Assembly (NCBI GenBank): GCA_963966185.1
Contig: CAWZYM010000161.1
Span: 55,001 to 119,000, forward strand
Direction of reading: 5' to 3'
DNA from: Rhabditoides inermis
Taxonomy: Eukaryota > Nematoda > Chromadorea > Rhabditida > Rhabditidae
DNA length: 64,000 nucleotides
A program made the position numbers and the translations under genes. Under the pieces are notes generated by a model. The model searched no databases. It saw only the letters and a program-made list of their open reading frames with translations, and was not told the origin of the DNA. Every line of letters begins with the position of its first letter. Position 1 is the first letter of the stretch. This document shows positions 23,111 to 35,221 of the stretch, piece by piece.

Positions 23111-23438
23111 AGAGACATGCCCAGTGGGAGGTGAGGAGAAGGGAGAGAGTTTTGTATTTGTGAAATAAGCTACACTATCGAATATCAGTTAAGTGTTCTC
23201 ACTCGTTTATGTCTGATTTTGTGATTGATTGTTACAACATGATTGCGTTTTGTTGTGTGTCTAACACCGGTATAAAATATTGAAATACTTTTCTGTGTGT
23301 ATGATTGATGATGCTTTTGCAATCTGTTGCTGAAACAGTGTTATATCTGGCGTACTATGCTATTATATATTTTTGCCATTTTGTGCGTTTACGTTTATAT
23401 CGTATCATTTTGTCCCGTGTACTTACTTTTTTTTTGAG

Positions 23439-25752
23439 ATGTCCGGAAACTGGTGCCTGATCGAGTCTGACCCGGGAGTCTTCACCGAGCTCATCAAGGT
23501 ATCAACTAAGTCCCACACTTTTTAGCGATCATGATGCGTGACTAATTAATGAGAAGTGTTGTAAATGACTTTTCTGTTCTGTGAAACTGAATTGACTCGG
23601 TATTATTTCATTATTTCGGTGGCCGTTGATGATGTATGACTGTTGAAACGTAGTGTATGCAGTTGGAGTATACTTGTGTGTTTAGGGTTTCGGCGTGCAG
23701 GGAGTGCAGGTGGAGGAGCTGTACTCGCTCGACGAGGCAGAGTTCAGCAACATGCGGTGAGGGGACGGGAGGGGGAAGGGGGGAGAGGAGGGAGGATGAA
23801 GCAGAAGGAAGGGAAGGGTTGGATAGAACGGACAGGACCAGCTACTGCATGAATAGGTTGTCGTGTGATGTGTTGGTGTGATTATTTGACATAAGCCCAG
23901 TCGATATGAAGTATGTATTAGCATTATCATGAAATTTCGGGTTTGACAGTTCGGTGCAACTTATTGTTGTCAGTTTGTGAGGGATTTGATGTTGCAGCCC
24001 TGTGCACGGTCTGGTGTTCCTGTTCAAGTGGCGTCCGGGGGATGAGCCGATCGGCACCCTCGCATACGACGAGAGCAACGTCTACTTTGCACAGCAGGTG
24101 AGCTTGTTTTTTTTTACTATGTATCATCAATCACCTGATTGCAGGTGATCACGAACGCGTGTGCGACGCAGGCTATCGTGAACATGCTGCTCAACTGCGA
24201 GGACCCTTCGATCCAGCTGGGAGACATCCTCACAGAGTTCAAGGGATTCACCAAGGACATCGACCCCGCCGTGAGTGTGGGCAGGTGCCGAGGGGTTGGA
24301 AGAAAACATTGAAAGAGTAGTTATTGCTCTTGGGTGACAAGCGGCGTTATTTGTGGTGGGTGAAACGTATAACTTTTTGATTAATGGAACCAAATACATC
24401 GTGGTGGGAGGTTTTGGAGTAAACGTATTAAAACCGTTGTTTCGCAAATGTATACGTTGTTGGCGTGAAACTTATTTGATCTAGCTGGAATATGTTTTTG
24501 TTTTGAGTCGCGCGGTCTGTGCCTGTCCAACTCGGAGCCGATCCGCAACCTGCACAACAGCTTCTCCCGACAGACACTCTTCGAACTAGACATCAAGGTA
24601 CGGTGTACTGTAGATTGAAAGTGCTGTATGATATGAATGGTTGTAATTTGACTCATATTATGGTTTCAGGGTGGTGAGAAGGAAGACAATTACCACTTTG
24701 TCACCTACATGCCGATCCGCGGACGCGTGAGTCGGGAGCGGAGGCGGAGCTAGAGTAGGCGGGCGTGGACTGTGCCTTGCAGGTGTACGAGCTGGATGGT
24801 CTGCGGGACGCGCCGCTCGATCTCGGCGAGATCAAGGAGGGCGGGGACTGGCTCGACACTGTCCGCCCCATCATCCAGCAGCGCATCCAGAAGTGAGTCG
24901 ACGAGGGGGCGGAATCTGGAGGGCGTGGCGTGTTGCAGGTACAGCGAGGGTGAGATCCACTTCAACCTGATGGCTGTTATCCGCGACAAGAAGCAGGGAT
25001 ACCTGCAGAGGCTGGCCGACATTAGCGACGTGGGTTGGGATTGATTTCATTATCTGGGGGTCATTTTGAATTGTTGAAACATAATCGTGTTAGTTTATTC
25101 TGATGTGTAATCGCAGTCACATTGCGTATGTTCAGTCTCTCCTAGTCGTTATTAGTTTATGAAACATAGTTTGGCGAAGTTGTGTATTGTATATTGTCGT
25201 GTGTGCTTCAGTCTGGCATGGACACTGCGGATGTGGCGGAGGAGATCTGCAACCTGCAGCAGCTCATTGAGGAGGAGGAGCACAAGGTGGGAGGGGGGGG
25301 GGAGAGGAGGGTTGAGGGAGGGGGTTTCCTAGACTTGTATTGTGAATTGGGATTGTGAATGTAATGCAGTTCGAAGTTGTTTATTGTATGAGATATGTTT
25401 CGACGTCTGTTGATAGTAAGAATGTGGATGTGTCTGCAATTTGGTTGAGTTGTTTATCTTGAAAGATTGATTTGATAGTGTGTGTTTGTAGATGGCCAAG
25501 TACGCGAAGGAGAACGAGCGTCGCCGGCACAACTACATTCCCTTCATTGTGGAGCTGATGAAGATACTGGCCAAGGAGGGCAAGCTAGTGCCCCTCGTCG
25601 AACAGGTCGGGGGGGGGGGTACAGTATATGATTACTGTAGTGTACTTCTATTGTTATAAGTGATTTGGTGGACTGATGTTATGTTCATATTTCAGGCTCT
25701 CGAGAAGGCGCAGCAGCGCTCGAACAAGGACCATCTCAAGTCGAAGGCATAA
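23439..25752 (+). CDS. ubh-4: UCHL5/UCH37 (UBH-4) proteasome-associated ubiquitin hydrolase, complete
   Basis: Eleven exons: 23439-23498, 23686-23756, 23998-24097, 24145-24270, 24508-24597, 24670-24726, 24783-24892, 24939-25029, 25212-25286, 25492-25605 and 25696-25752. The frame is continuous for 316 residues (human UCHL5 is 329). It begins MSGNWCLIESDPGVFTELIK. Catalytic residues are visible: the Gln/Cys region ITNACATQAIVNML with the active-site Cys, the His in YHFVTYMP, and the Asp in YELDGL. The C-terminal UCH37-like domain contains YIPFIVELMKILAKEGKL, which binds the RPN13/ADRM1 DEUBAD domain, and a lysine-rich tail. It removes ubiquitin at the 19S proteasome and in INO80 complexes. Intron 4 contains a TACGTTTCA motif (reverse orientation, 24361-24369). 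Confidence 0.95.
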
Positions 25753-26828
25753 GCCTCGCCTCCGCTCGCTCGGCCCTCTCTCTGCATGTTACCCTCTTGA
25801 ACCTCACTGTGTCTATCCCCCGCCGGTGACTTGTACTCGACACTGGTGACCCATTTGTAGCACGAGTCTGTATACTGTACTACTGTAAATTGTCCCGTCC
25901 TACGGTAGTTTGATAGAGTTAATTTATTCAAAGTTACTCTCTTTCTTTCGATGCGTATATACTGGTGACCGGTAAATCGCATATTTTGTGCATGTGTAAT
26001 TATACGGTGAATGAAGTGTTAATTAAAGAGAGACTGGATTGAAATAGGGAAAGCGAAAGAGATTTATGGTTTTGAACTGCCGACCAAACACCTTTCCCTG
26101 TGACGATCTCGTCTAGTGGGTATGGAATAGGAAATTGATATGTGGAAGGGTCAGGCTAATCGGGAAGAAAGAGAGAGAGAGAAGAGGGTGGGATAACCGG
26201 ATGGGAGGAAGGAAGGAACGGGCCACTGGTCAACAGTCAATTATTCGAAGGTTTGACGAGTGAGGTTGGGGGATTGAGGGGATGAGGATTTCACTTTCTC
26301 CCCGCGCGAGCGACGAGTGAGAGTGAGAGTTTACTGTCTGGGATCCAGATCGCAAGTGGATTTTACTGACCTTTCACTTTCTGGATTAGTATTAGAAGAA
26401 AGGACGGATTTCTAGGTTTTCGCAGGATTTTTCCTCTATGTGATTGAAAGTGACAGTTGTGGGAGAGGCTAAGCCGTTTTGGTTTCCCCCCTCTCTCTCC
26501 CTCTCCCCCCTCTCTCTCCCCCCTCCCCCCTCTCTCTCTCTCTTCTCTTTCTTCTAGTCGAAGTGAAAGCTGCATTTTCTCGCCGCTCGCACTGCCTTTT
26601 CTGATCAAGTTTTTTCGAGTCCGTGTTTTGGTTCGCGGCGGGAAGCCGATTTCCTTTTTTGTATGATAGGGGATATGGAAATGTATTGTGTGATAGGCGG
26701 ATATCGGTTATGCAGTAGGTAGCCGCCGGCTTTTGGGGTCACTCCGGTCTACTTTCCATTCTGATTCCACCTTCTCTCTTTCATCACCCGATTAGCCGTT
26801 CCAATCGCCGGAGGCGCTCACATTGTAT

Positions 26829-26873
<45 letters not shown>

Positions 26874-27349
26874 TTCTTGGTTGGCGGGTTCTATATTCCA
26901 CATATCGTTCGTTGCACATTGCTATTGCACTGCGATGATGTCAGGTTCATGCAACTCGTTTTTTTACGACTGTGTTACCAGATGTATCCAGAGTGCGCAA
27001 ACGTTTACATAATCTAATCTCCTGTTCAATCTATTCGATCTCGATCCGTTCTCGTTTCTTGCGATGGCGGATTCATGGGTGGCGGGTGGTATCGGTTTTT
27101 GTGTGAAGGTGCGATTGCGTGATAGATGCCTGGATAGGGGGTGGGTATAAGAGGGAAACCTGCTGGTTTCGGCCACTCTCGCTTTCTCGAACCGGCAATG
27201 ATGAAGACGCGAGATCTGGCCACAGGCGCGACTTTCGATTTTCGGCTAATGGGATGATGGACCCGCGGCGGATTCCATTTGAATTGAGTGTTGCAATCTC
27301 GCCAGTCGTCACTGTTCGTTCTTGTCTCTGTGATGTGAGTTGTTTCAGC
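25753..27349. other. Intergenic interval upstream of the Wart-like gene, no gene seen
   Basis: Contains a CT-rich block at about 26485-26545 and (CT)n at 26828-26870. No tRNA and no exon chain were found. The last ~300 bp may hold the promoter of the gene at 27350, which has a splice-acceptor-like sequence directly before its ATG. Confidence 0.55.
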
Positions 27350-27350
27350 A
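27343..27350 (+). promoter_or_regulatory. Possible trans-splice acceptor at the start codon (tttcagcATG)
   Basis: A strong nematode-type acceptor, TTTCAG, lies one base before the ATG of the Wart-like gene, with no upstream exon seen. This is the usual position of a spliced-leader acceptor. Similar acceptor-like CAG sequence precedes the NNT relic ATG at 3842. Confidence 0.45.
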
Positions 27351-28194
27351 TGCGATTCGTGCTAGTCGCCTCGTCTCTACTCGCAGTTGCAGCTGCCTCC
27401 TTCTGCGGACAGTCCGCCGTGCCCTTCACCTTCCAGGTACGTCTTATACGTTTCATAATTCTGTGAAATCTCCTCAAACATAACATAACGTGCGTTGTCG
27501 GTCAAAACATGACAACCTGTTACCTGTGTTGTCATGTCAGGTGCTGCGCGCGGGCTACCCTGTGCTCGGCTGTGCGCGCCCGCGCTGCTTCGGATGGACC
27601 ATCGACGGACAGAGAGCAAACGACACCGCACAGTTCTACAGGGTCAACGGTGCGCGGATTCTCTTTGTCTTTCTCTACTTTTCCTTTCTATCTATAGCCT
27701 GCGCCAGAGCGATAGTTTTCGATCTACCTCACTTGCAGTTTGAAATACGGTGACACAACCGTGTTCCTCTCTTGTTTTGCGCGCTATTGCCGAGAGCTGA
27801 CTCTCCGTCTTCCTCTGATCTACCCCACCGCGCGCAACTTATTGCGAGCATAGAACTATACAGTAGAAGATACAAGAAAAAGAAAAGTGAAATACGAATT
27901 CAGGCAAGGAGGACGGTTACATGCGTCGCTCGGATGAGCTGTCCGCACCAGCGCAGCCGGTGGTCAGAAATCAGATCGCGGTGGGTTAAACTAAACGTTA
28001 CATATATTCATTTTTCAAAACTGAAATAGATGTTAGTAGTGTTTTAGACGCAAGAAAATGATTCGAAAACCCGTATTTGTAGGAGTGTGATGCCGCGTAT
28101 CGCACTTCGTCGTGCGAGAGTGGAGAGTGGCTCGGTGGACTCGCTCCCGTCACGGACATTGGCAGCAAGACGTGGGCGACTCTCTCTCTCTCTC

Positions 28195-28241
<47 letters not shown>

Positions 28242-28356
28242 CTCCCTCTTTGCAGTGTGCTGAAGCGTTGCTGTCGCTACGAGGGTCTATTCGAGACTGA
28301 GGATCGCGGAATCGCGACTGTCCACAATGGACAGCTGGTTGTCGGAGGAGAGGTGA

Positions 28357-28426
<70 letters not shown>

Positions 28427-30631
28427 GCACTCTCTCTCTCTCTCCATACTCCCTCATACTCGAGGGTAGTGGAATAGAAACCGATGAAGCAATTCGTTTG
28501 ATCAGTAGCTGTCCGAATCAACACGCGTTCTCTTGCAGGTGACCCAGCATGGCCGCGTCGTGGCCTTTGACTACATCTCCGACATGGTCAAGGAGGTCGC
28601 AGACAACGGAACGTGGGTGATCAATGATTACGATACTCATACACTCATATACTCAATACATATACTGTATACAGTATACAGTACTTGATACTCACTCATC
28701 AATGATTCAACACTTACATAAAACAGGAAGAAGAGATTTGTTCATACTTTTCATGTGTAGTTACCGTTACGTTTCACCCTTGCAATGAATAGCCCAAAAC
28801 CGATAATTTGTGGAAATCGCGAATTCGCCATGTGCAATCGTAAATAATTAATGAAACAACAAATGCCGTTGTCATGAGTTTCTTCTCATTTTGTGTAATA
28901 TTATAGTAACTTACTAATCATGCCTATATTTCTATATCAATCTCCTTTTCAGTGTATCGTACTCTGTGAGCATCCGCCGCATGCCCTGCTTCGACGAACC
29001 CACACGTCAGTCTACCATTTTCCTTTTCAAATTCTTTTCTTATCTATTCTTTTCTCATATACATTTGAATTTATATAGCTCTCACCACGGTTGCAGAATT
29101 ACTAAAACGAGTCTGCATTCCATTTGTAACGACACTGAAACGTATTTAAGGAGTTGACAGTGACCGGGGCGATTGTTGTCTTATTGTGCTATTAGTAGTG
29201 GTCAAAACGTATGTAATTTGAAGCAATGCGTAGAGATACCACACGTCAGTCTAACTTGAAATGCACAACTTAATTCTTTATCCCGATGTTTTCATTGTCA
29301 CCATTGTCATTGTCATTGTCATTGTCATTGTTTTTTTATATCCGACAAAAGGATAGCGAGTGATTAGGAAAAAGAGTTTAAACTCTATTTGCGACAACAG
29401 TGAAACGTATTTAAATCGATAAGTTGTTTCATTGTTTTGAAAAATATAATCATTTTCAGACGATCTGGTGGATGAAAACGCGATCGTCGGCGGAACGCAG
29501 CCAGAGGACCAGACTGTGCAGAACATCGAGGTAGCCCCCCCCCCTTCTCTCTCTCTCTCTCTCCCTCTCTCTCTCTCCCTCTCTCTCTCCCTTCCTCTCC
29601 ACCCTCTCTCTCTCTCCAGGCTGTGCGTAGTCGCGTGGCGGGCGTGCCTCTCTCTCCCCAGCAGCCCCTCCCCCTCCAGCCTCTTCCCCAGACACCTCCG
29701 CCGCAGGTATCAGAAACGGAATTGTGGAAACTGTGGGATGTACGTTTCAAGATTAAAATGGATGTCTCCTCGGATATTCACGTTTCCAATCTCTCCTAGT
29801 TTGAGACCACAACCGCATACCAGCCGTATCGCAACTGGTGCAACTGTTACTGGAACGTGGATGTGAGGGACATGTGCAATGAGATTGGGATTGGGAAGCA
29901 CATCTACAAATCACACGTAGTACGTAGTAGTTGCACAAGTTCACAATGCGGGCTGGGTCGCTGGGTGCAAGGTTGCATTGAGAAGGTGTTATCGATTGAA
30001 ATCACGCAGTTCATGTTGTGTTGCCACACACATATTCACCGAATGGCAGCTGGGAAAATGGTAACGGAAAAGGACAGTGTCTCATTGCATGGGTCACAAG
30101 AAGGCACCAGCAACAGGGGGGTTGGGGCGTTTCTAGTGCTAGTGATGCGAAGGTGGCACACACACATGCATATTATGTAGGATGTGTCAATATGTGATAT
30201 CTTCTTTTCAGCCTTCGCCCACTCCGTCTCCCGTGCCGCAGACGATCAGTCAGTACGCAGTCCAGCAGACAGCACAGCCCAGCCAGGGAGGGCAGGGAGG
30301 ACAGCAGGTGAGGGGACGGGACGGGATAGAGACACGCGCTGGCGAGTCTCTCTGTCGCGTACGTTTTACGCGCTGCGTGAAAGCGTACGCTGGCGGAGGT
30401 TGACAATTTGCGACTGATACATGGATGTAGCAACCCACTATTCTTCTCACTTACGTTACACACCTGCAACATAAGCGGACACGTTACCACATGAATAATA
30501 GAATGTTTTTCGACGTGATAACAACAACATTATCAGTTATTAAATGATTTTTTTAGTCCGGCTACAACACGCAGCAGCAGCAGTTCAACAACGGCTACCA
30601 GAACTACTACCAGCAACAGCAGGTGGGGAGA

Positions 30632-30672
<41 letters not shown>

Positions 30673-32231
30673 TTCATATTTCTCTTGTCCAATCTCCTCT
30701 CTCTCCCACTTTCCTCTCTCATATATCTCTTGCCCACTCCTCTCTTTCCCTATCTCCCCCCCTCTCTACTCTCTCTCTCTCCCCTCTCTCTCTCTCGCTC
30801 TCGCTCTCTCTCCCCCCTCTCTGCCTCCATCTCTAAACCATAACAGTGAACTTTATACTGATGCCTCTCTATTCAGACGACTGTCGACCCTATGACTGCT
30901 CTGTTCGGTTCGAATCCCCTGGCCGAGCTCTTCAAGAACCCGCCCGTCATGGTGAGAGAGAGAGAGAGAGAGAGAGAATGAGAGGGTAACTAGAGGGGTA
31001 CGTTTCACATTGAGTTCATATAACGTTCATCGACGATAATTTTCAATCGGTACTCTGCTATCTCAACTGACAACACATCCAAAAGCGCATGACTAACAGC
31101 AAAATGATATTTTATCGATCGAAACACCACTGTCCAAAAATATCTATATGTGACATGTGTTTCAGCAGCTGCCGAACCTATTCGCTCCTCCTCCGCAGCA
31201 GCCCCAGCAGGCATTCGGGGCACAGGACCAGACACAGCAGTACGCACAGCAGGTGGGTCGCCGTCCATTCTCCATTCACAAAGTTCCTTCACACCCCGAT
31301 TACTGATCAGAAGCGACGGACTTCTACATAATCATAAACATCAATATCTTTCTGGAAAATTGCTAGAAACGGTAAATTAAAGCGTGTATGGGTTATTTGT
31401 TTCTAAACGTATGCCTTGCACATTTGTACATAACATAACCCTTGTCTAGGCGCCTCAGCAGGCTGCTGCCCCTGGCTTCTACCAGCAGACACAGCAATAC
31501 AACACTCAGCAACAACAGCAGGTGGGTACTGTACATACTGGGGTTACTGTAGCTACTGATTCATGGTACTGTAACATAGAAATAATTATGATTGTTCAGC
31601 CGGCGTACGCGCAGAGCCAGCAGAACGGTGTCACCATCCAGCCTCAGTCACAGCAGGAATATGGAAACGGTAGGTGTTCAAGCCACATTCACCAAATACA
31701 CATTCAACTAGACGACACAATTAGACGTGAACCAGCGATATGATATGTATGCTGTTTACAGGCGTGGAGCAGATGATGCAGTCGCAGCAGCAGTCGACTG
31801 GTCAGTACCAGCAGGGTCAACAGCAGTACCAGCCACAGCAACAGACACAATACGCACAGACGGTCCGTGTGCAGCTGTACTTGTATTATTACACTAGTAT
31901 CTTCCTAATATTGTCGATTTCTGACAGCCATCCACTTGCGTGAAACGTATGCCAAACAAAGTGAACATTTTGCAGCAGCAGCCTGAACAGCTGCCAGCTC
32001 TGCCCACCCTGCCGCCACTCGGAGAACTACCCAAGCTACCCGACATTCCCAGCCCCGAAGAGGTACGTTTCCTCTCTCCACTCTCCCCATCTCTCTCTCT
32101 CACCCTCCCTCCCTCTCTCTCTCCCTCCCCCTTCTCTCCTCACCCCTCCCTCTTTTCAGGTTGAGCAGAACATGCCGCCCGTCCAGCGTGCTATCCTCAC
32201 TTCGGTCGCCAACTTCTTCGGAGTCTTGTAA
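27350..32231 (+). CDS. Secreted Warthog/Quahog-like protein with Q/P-rich tail (nematode hedgehog-related type)
   Basis: Nineteen exons: 27350-27436, 27541-27649, 27904-27980, 28083-28171, 28256-28352, 28539-28612, 28953-29005, 29460-29530, 29620-29706, 29800-29862, 30212-30307, 30557-30622, 30877-30951, 31166-31252, 31450-31521, 31600-31669, 31762-31862, 31976-32062 and 32160-32231. The frame is continuous for 510 residues. Residues 1-17 form a signal peptide (MRFVLVASSLLAVAAAS). About residues 18-195 form a Cys-rich domain with FCGQSAVPF, CARPRCFGW, QFYRVNG, WLGGLAP, RCCRYEG, GQLVVGGEV and FDYISDM. I take it to be the Wart-type extracellular domain. The rest is Q/P/Y-rich (many QQ, YQQQ repeats) with a short Cys pair NWCNCYWNVD, and ends VANFFGVL. 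No Hog/Hint autoprocessing domain follows. Secretion to cuticle or matrix is likely. Family assignment is from memory of nematode Wrt/Qua proteins and is moderately secure. Confidence 0.75.
28182..30830. repeat. CT microsatellites in introns of the Wart-like gene
   Basis: (CT)n at 28182-28238, 28362-28442, 29546-29615 and CT-rich at 30635-30830; a short (GA)n follows the donor at 30955-30978. Each begins next to a donor or runs up to an acceptor. All large tracts are CT in the sense strand. Confidence 0.85.
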
Positions 32232-34168
32232 ACACTTAATATGCTAATATTTACTCATCCGCCCTGTCCGGGGTGATTTTATTACTGTTTTGACCCTCAC
32301 CCTATTAACCCTCATTATTAACTTCTCTCTGCTCCTTACACTTTAGTAACAAGACTCGTGAATCCAACTAGAAACCCTACCCCCTTTCTCCCCACTAGCC
32401 TATGCTAGTTGTACCTCCTGCCTCCTGCTGACCTCTTGACTGGTATAGTGTTGTGTTGTGCAATGTGTGTGTTCTTCTTTTTCTGTGCTGCTAATAAAAC
32501 GTATATATGTGTGAAGAAGAGGCGGTTTTGTGGGGGCTATTCTTGGTAGGGGGGAAAGGAACGGGATGACCATAGGTGTTGTACTCTCACCCTCTCACAT
32601 TCATTCAATGCGCGCAATTCGAACTGTACAAACAACGTATGATTGCGTATGCGCGGGATTTCGAACGCGTATACCGTTTTGTATATGGTTACTGATACTG
32701 TCCCTGATACTTTTACTCATTCGAATTTGTTAATTTGTAACGTCATTATTGAAACATACTCGACACGTTGCCAGGTTTTCCCCATTTTTTGCAGTACGTT
32801 TCACTGCCACGCTAAAGACCTGTGTTGTTGAAATGTAATTTGTTTTCAGTCTTATTTTTTGTCATTACCTTGTAAAAAGTTGAAAGTGCATATTCGGTTT
32901 GCTGATCCCTCGATCTCTGATCTCGGCCGCGCGATTCCAATCGCCTCAATCGCCTCCAACTGAAACTCGATCCGTACTCTAGAATAGTACATCCGCCGGA
33001 GGGCGCCCGTATGCAAATGTGGCCACAATGACGCGTCACCCGGGGCAATATAGGAGAGAGGGAGAGGGAGAGAGAGAGCGAGAGAGATAGAGAGAGAAGG
33101 AGAGAGAGGGAGAGAGAAGGAGAGAGGGGGGGATGGGCGATACCCACTTGACTCGATTCGTGCGTGGTAACAACACGTAACACCCACCGGAAGGGTATTC
33201 TTCTCTGTGATACTTTTGTCATACGTTTCACCTGTGAGGTACGTGCGTTTGATCAGTACAATTACACGAATTCCACTCCCTCACTCTCATGATTGCACTC
33301 TGATTTTCAAGGACTAGAACTCTAGAATACCATTCAGACATGTAGTAGCAGAGTTCGTCAATGCATATTATATATTATTTCTAATTCTCGTGTTACGTTT
33401 CACGCCTGTGACATAGTCATAGTGATTTAAATGCAACAATGGAGGTGCGATAGCTTGCCACGTAAAATATTTCTCATGATTTCATACTCGCCACCTATTC
33501 CGGATAGTTTAGCTCGAGTGAACTGTGAGGACTGAACTCCCTCCCTCATCGCTGCCAGTTTGGTGGTGTAATTGTCGAGTATTGTCTAGTCGGTCGGACA
33601 GATCCAGAGATGCAGACTGGTTCCGGCGGGCGCGTTACGGCATATGGTCACTTCCCTCCCTCCCTCCCTCCCCCACTGATCCTCTCTGACCCCGATCCCT
33701 CTCTCCCTCTCTCTCTGAAACTGGAAACGCAGTGCATCGCCAAAAATACTGGAATCACCCGGCGGGGTATTAGCATATGATGATGGGTTGTCGTCCCCGG
33801 TACATTGCCACTATTAGTCTGACCCCATCCCCACCTTCTAGAACTCTACGAGGTTCTTGATGTTGTCCTGTTCTCGTGGACCCTTCACTCTACCACTCAG
33901 TCAGTGCACTCAGTAGTGTTGTCTGCTGAATTTCGAATAGTATGGTGTACAGGAATTTGTTATTCCTTCATTCCTCCTCCAACCTGTTACCCGTCGTCAC
34001 AATTCATCATCCCATGTCCACCTGACCCTCGTTTTCAGCCGTTTATGGACTCTCCTCAGACTCTTTTGTGTGCGACGATGAGACAAGGAGAGGCGATTTC
34101 GTTTATCCGCCCCTCAGGCGATTTTTCACTGTCTATGAGAGGGAGGGAAGAGATAGAGAGAGAGAGAC

Positions 34169-34221
<53 letters not shown>

Positions 34222-34561
34222 AGTGATGCCCCCGCCGTAAGCTGACCAGTTCTGCAGCAGGCGCCCATCTCACTTTCACACCATCCCTCAATCTTTTACG
34301 AGTTTTGTGTTTATTACTAGTTTTTCTTACAATTAGTTAACGCCTAGGTTTCTGAAATTGAGACGATATGATCTGTGGGTGTAAATCCGTAACCGCTAGC
34401 CGTGACCGGAAAAGAGAGAGAGAAAGGGAGGGAGAGAGAGAGAGAGAGATGACTAAATCCCAGGCTTGCACGGGCATGAGTGTGACTTATCTGATCTTGC
34501 CACATTCGAGGCGGTCTCCAGTCGGCAGCAGGCGGCGGCTCGCGCAACCGGATCGCCATGC

Positions 34562-34606
<45 letters not shown>

Positions 34607-35221
34607 TCTCTCTCCTCTCTCTCCCGGTGGCTATCATCCGGTGTGTGTCTACAAGTGTGAAACATCGTGTCATTGCATTCATGTTTCTCTCTCTCCTCTC
34701 TCTCTCGGCTCGCCTGAATTTGATAGCCCTAGTGTGACAAATCTTTCTAGTTCGCTACATTGCCCGCGGGCTATCTCCGATACCATGCTAGTTTTTGTAA
34801 TCTCTCTATACTAGTTAGTTGACTCCGAAATATACGTTGTTCCTAAACGAATACTGTACCCCTGTAAGTATACGTACGTTTCTGTAAGTATACGTACGTT
34901 TTCGTATACCTAGTACACGTACGTTCTCGTATCCTTTCTTCTCTTGCGTGATTCGCATTTGGGTGTTGTGTGGTTGCTGCCTGTCGGTCGCGGCGTTTCT
35001 TGTCGCTTCCATCTAGCTTCGATCCTTATCGAGACATCATGCCGTCCGATCCATCGATCCTTCCTTCCTTCCTTCCCCTATCCTTCCTCCCATGCCAAAG
35101 TGTTTACGTAATTAATTACAATTCAGTTTTCCAGGGCGAGCGGAATTCTAGAAATCTGATTTTGCCGAACGTCTACGCATGCAGTGAGCTACTTTATTCT
35201 CTACAGTACTTTTGAGGAGCC
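32232..35221. other. Intergenic interval (3 kb), no gene seen; polyA signal at 32493-32498
   Basis: The AATAAA at 32493-32498 fits the end of the Wart-like transcript. The rest holds GA/CT tracts (33055-33130, 34150-34220, 34560-34624), three TACGTTTCA copies (32795, 33222, 33394) and a tandem repeat of about 20 bp at 34862-34901. No exon chain, tRNA or ORF of substance was found. It should include the adt-1 promoter. Confidence 0.55.
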
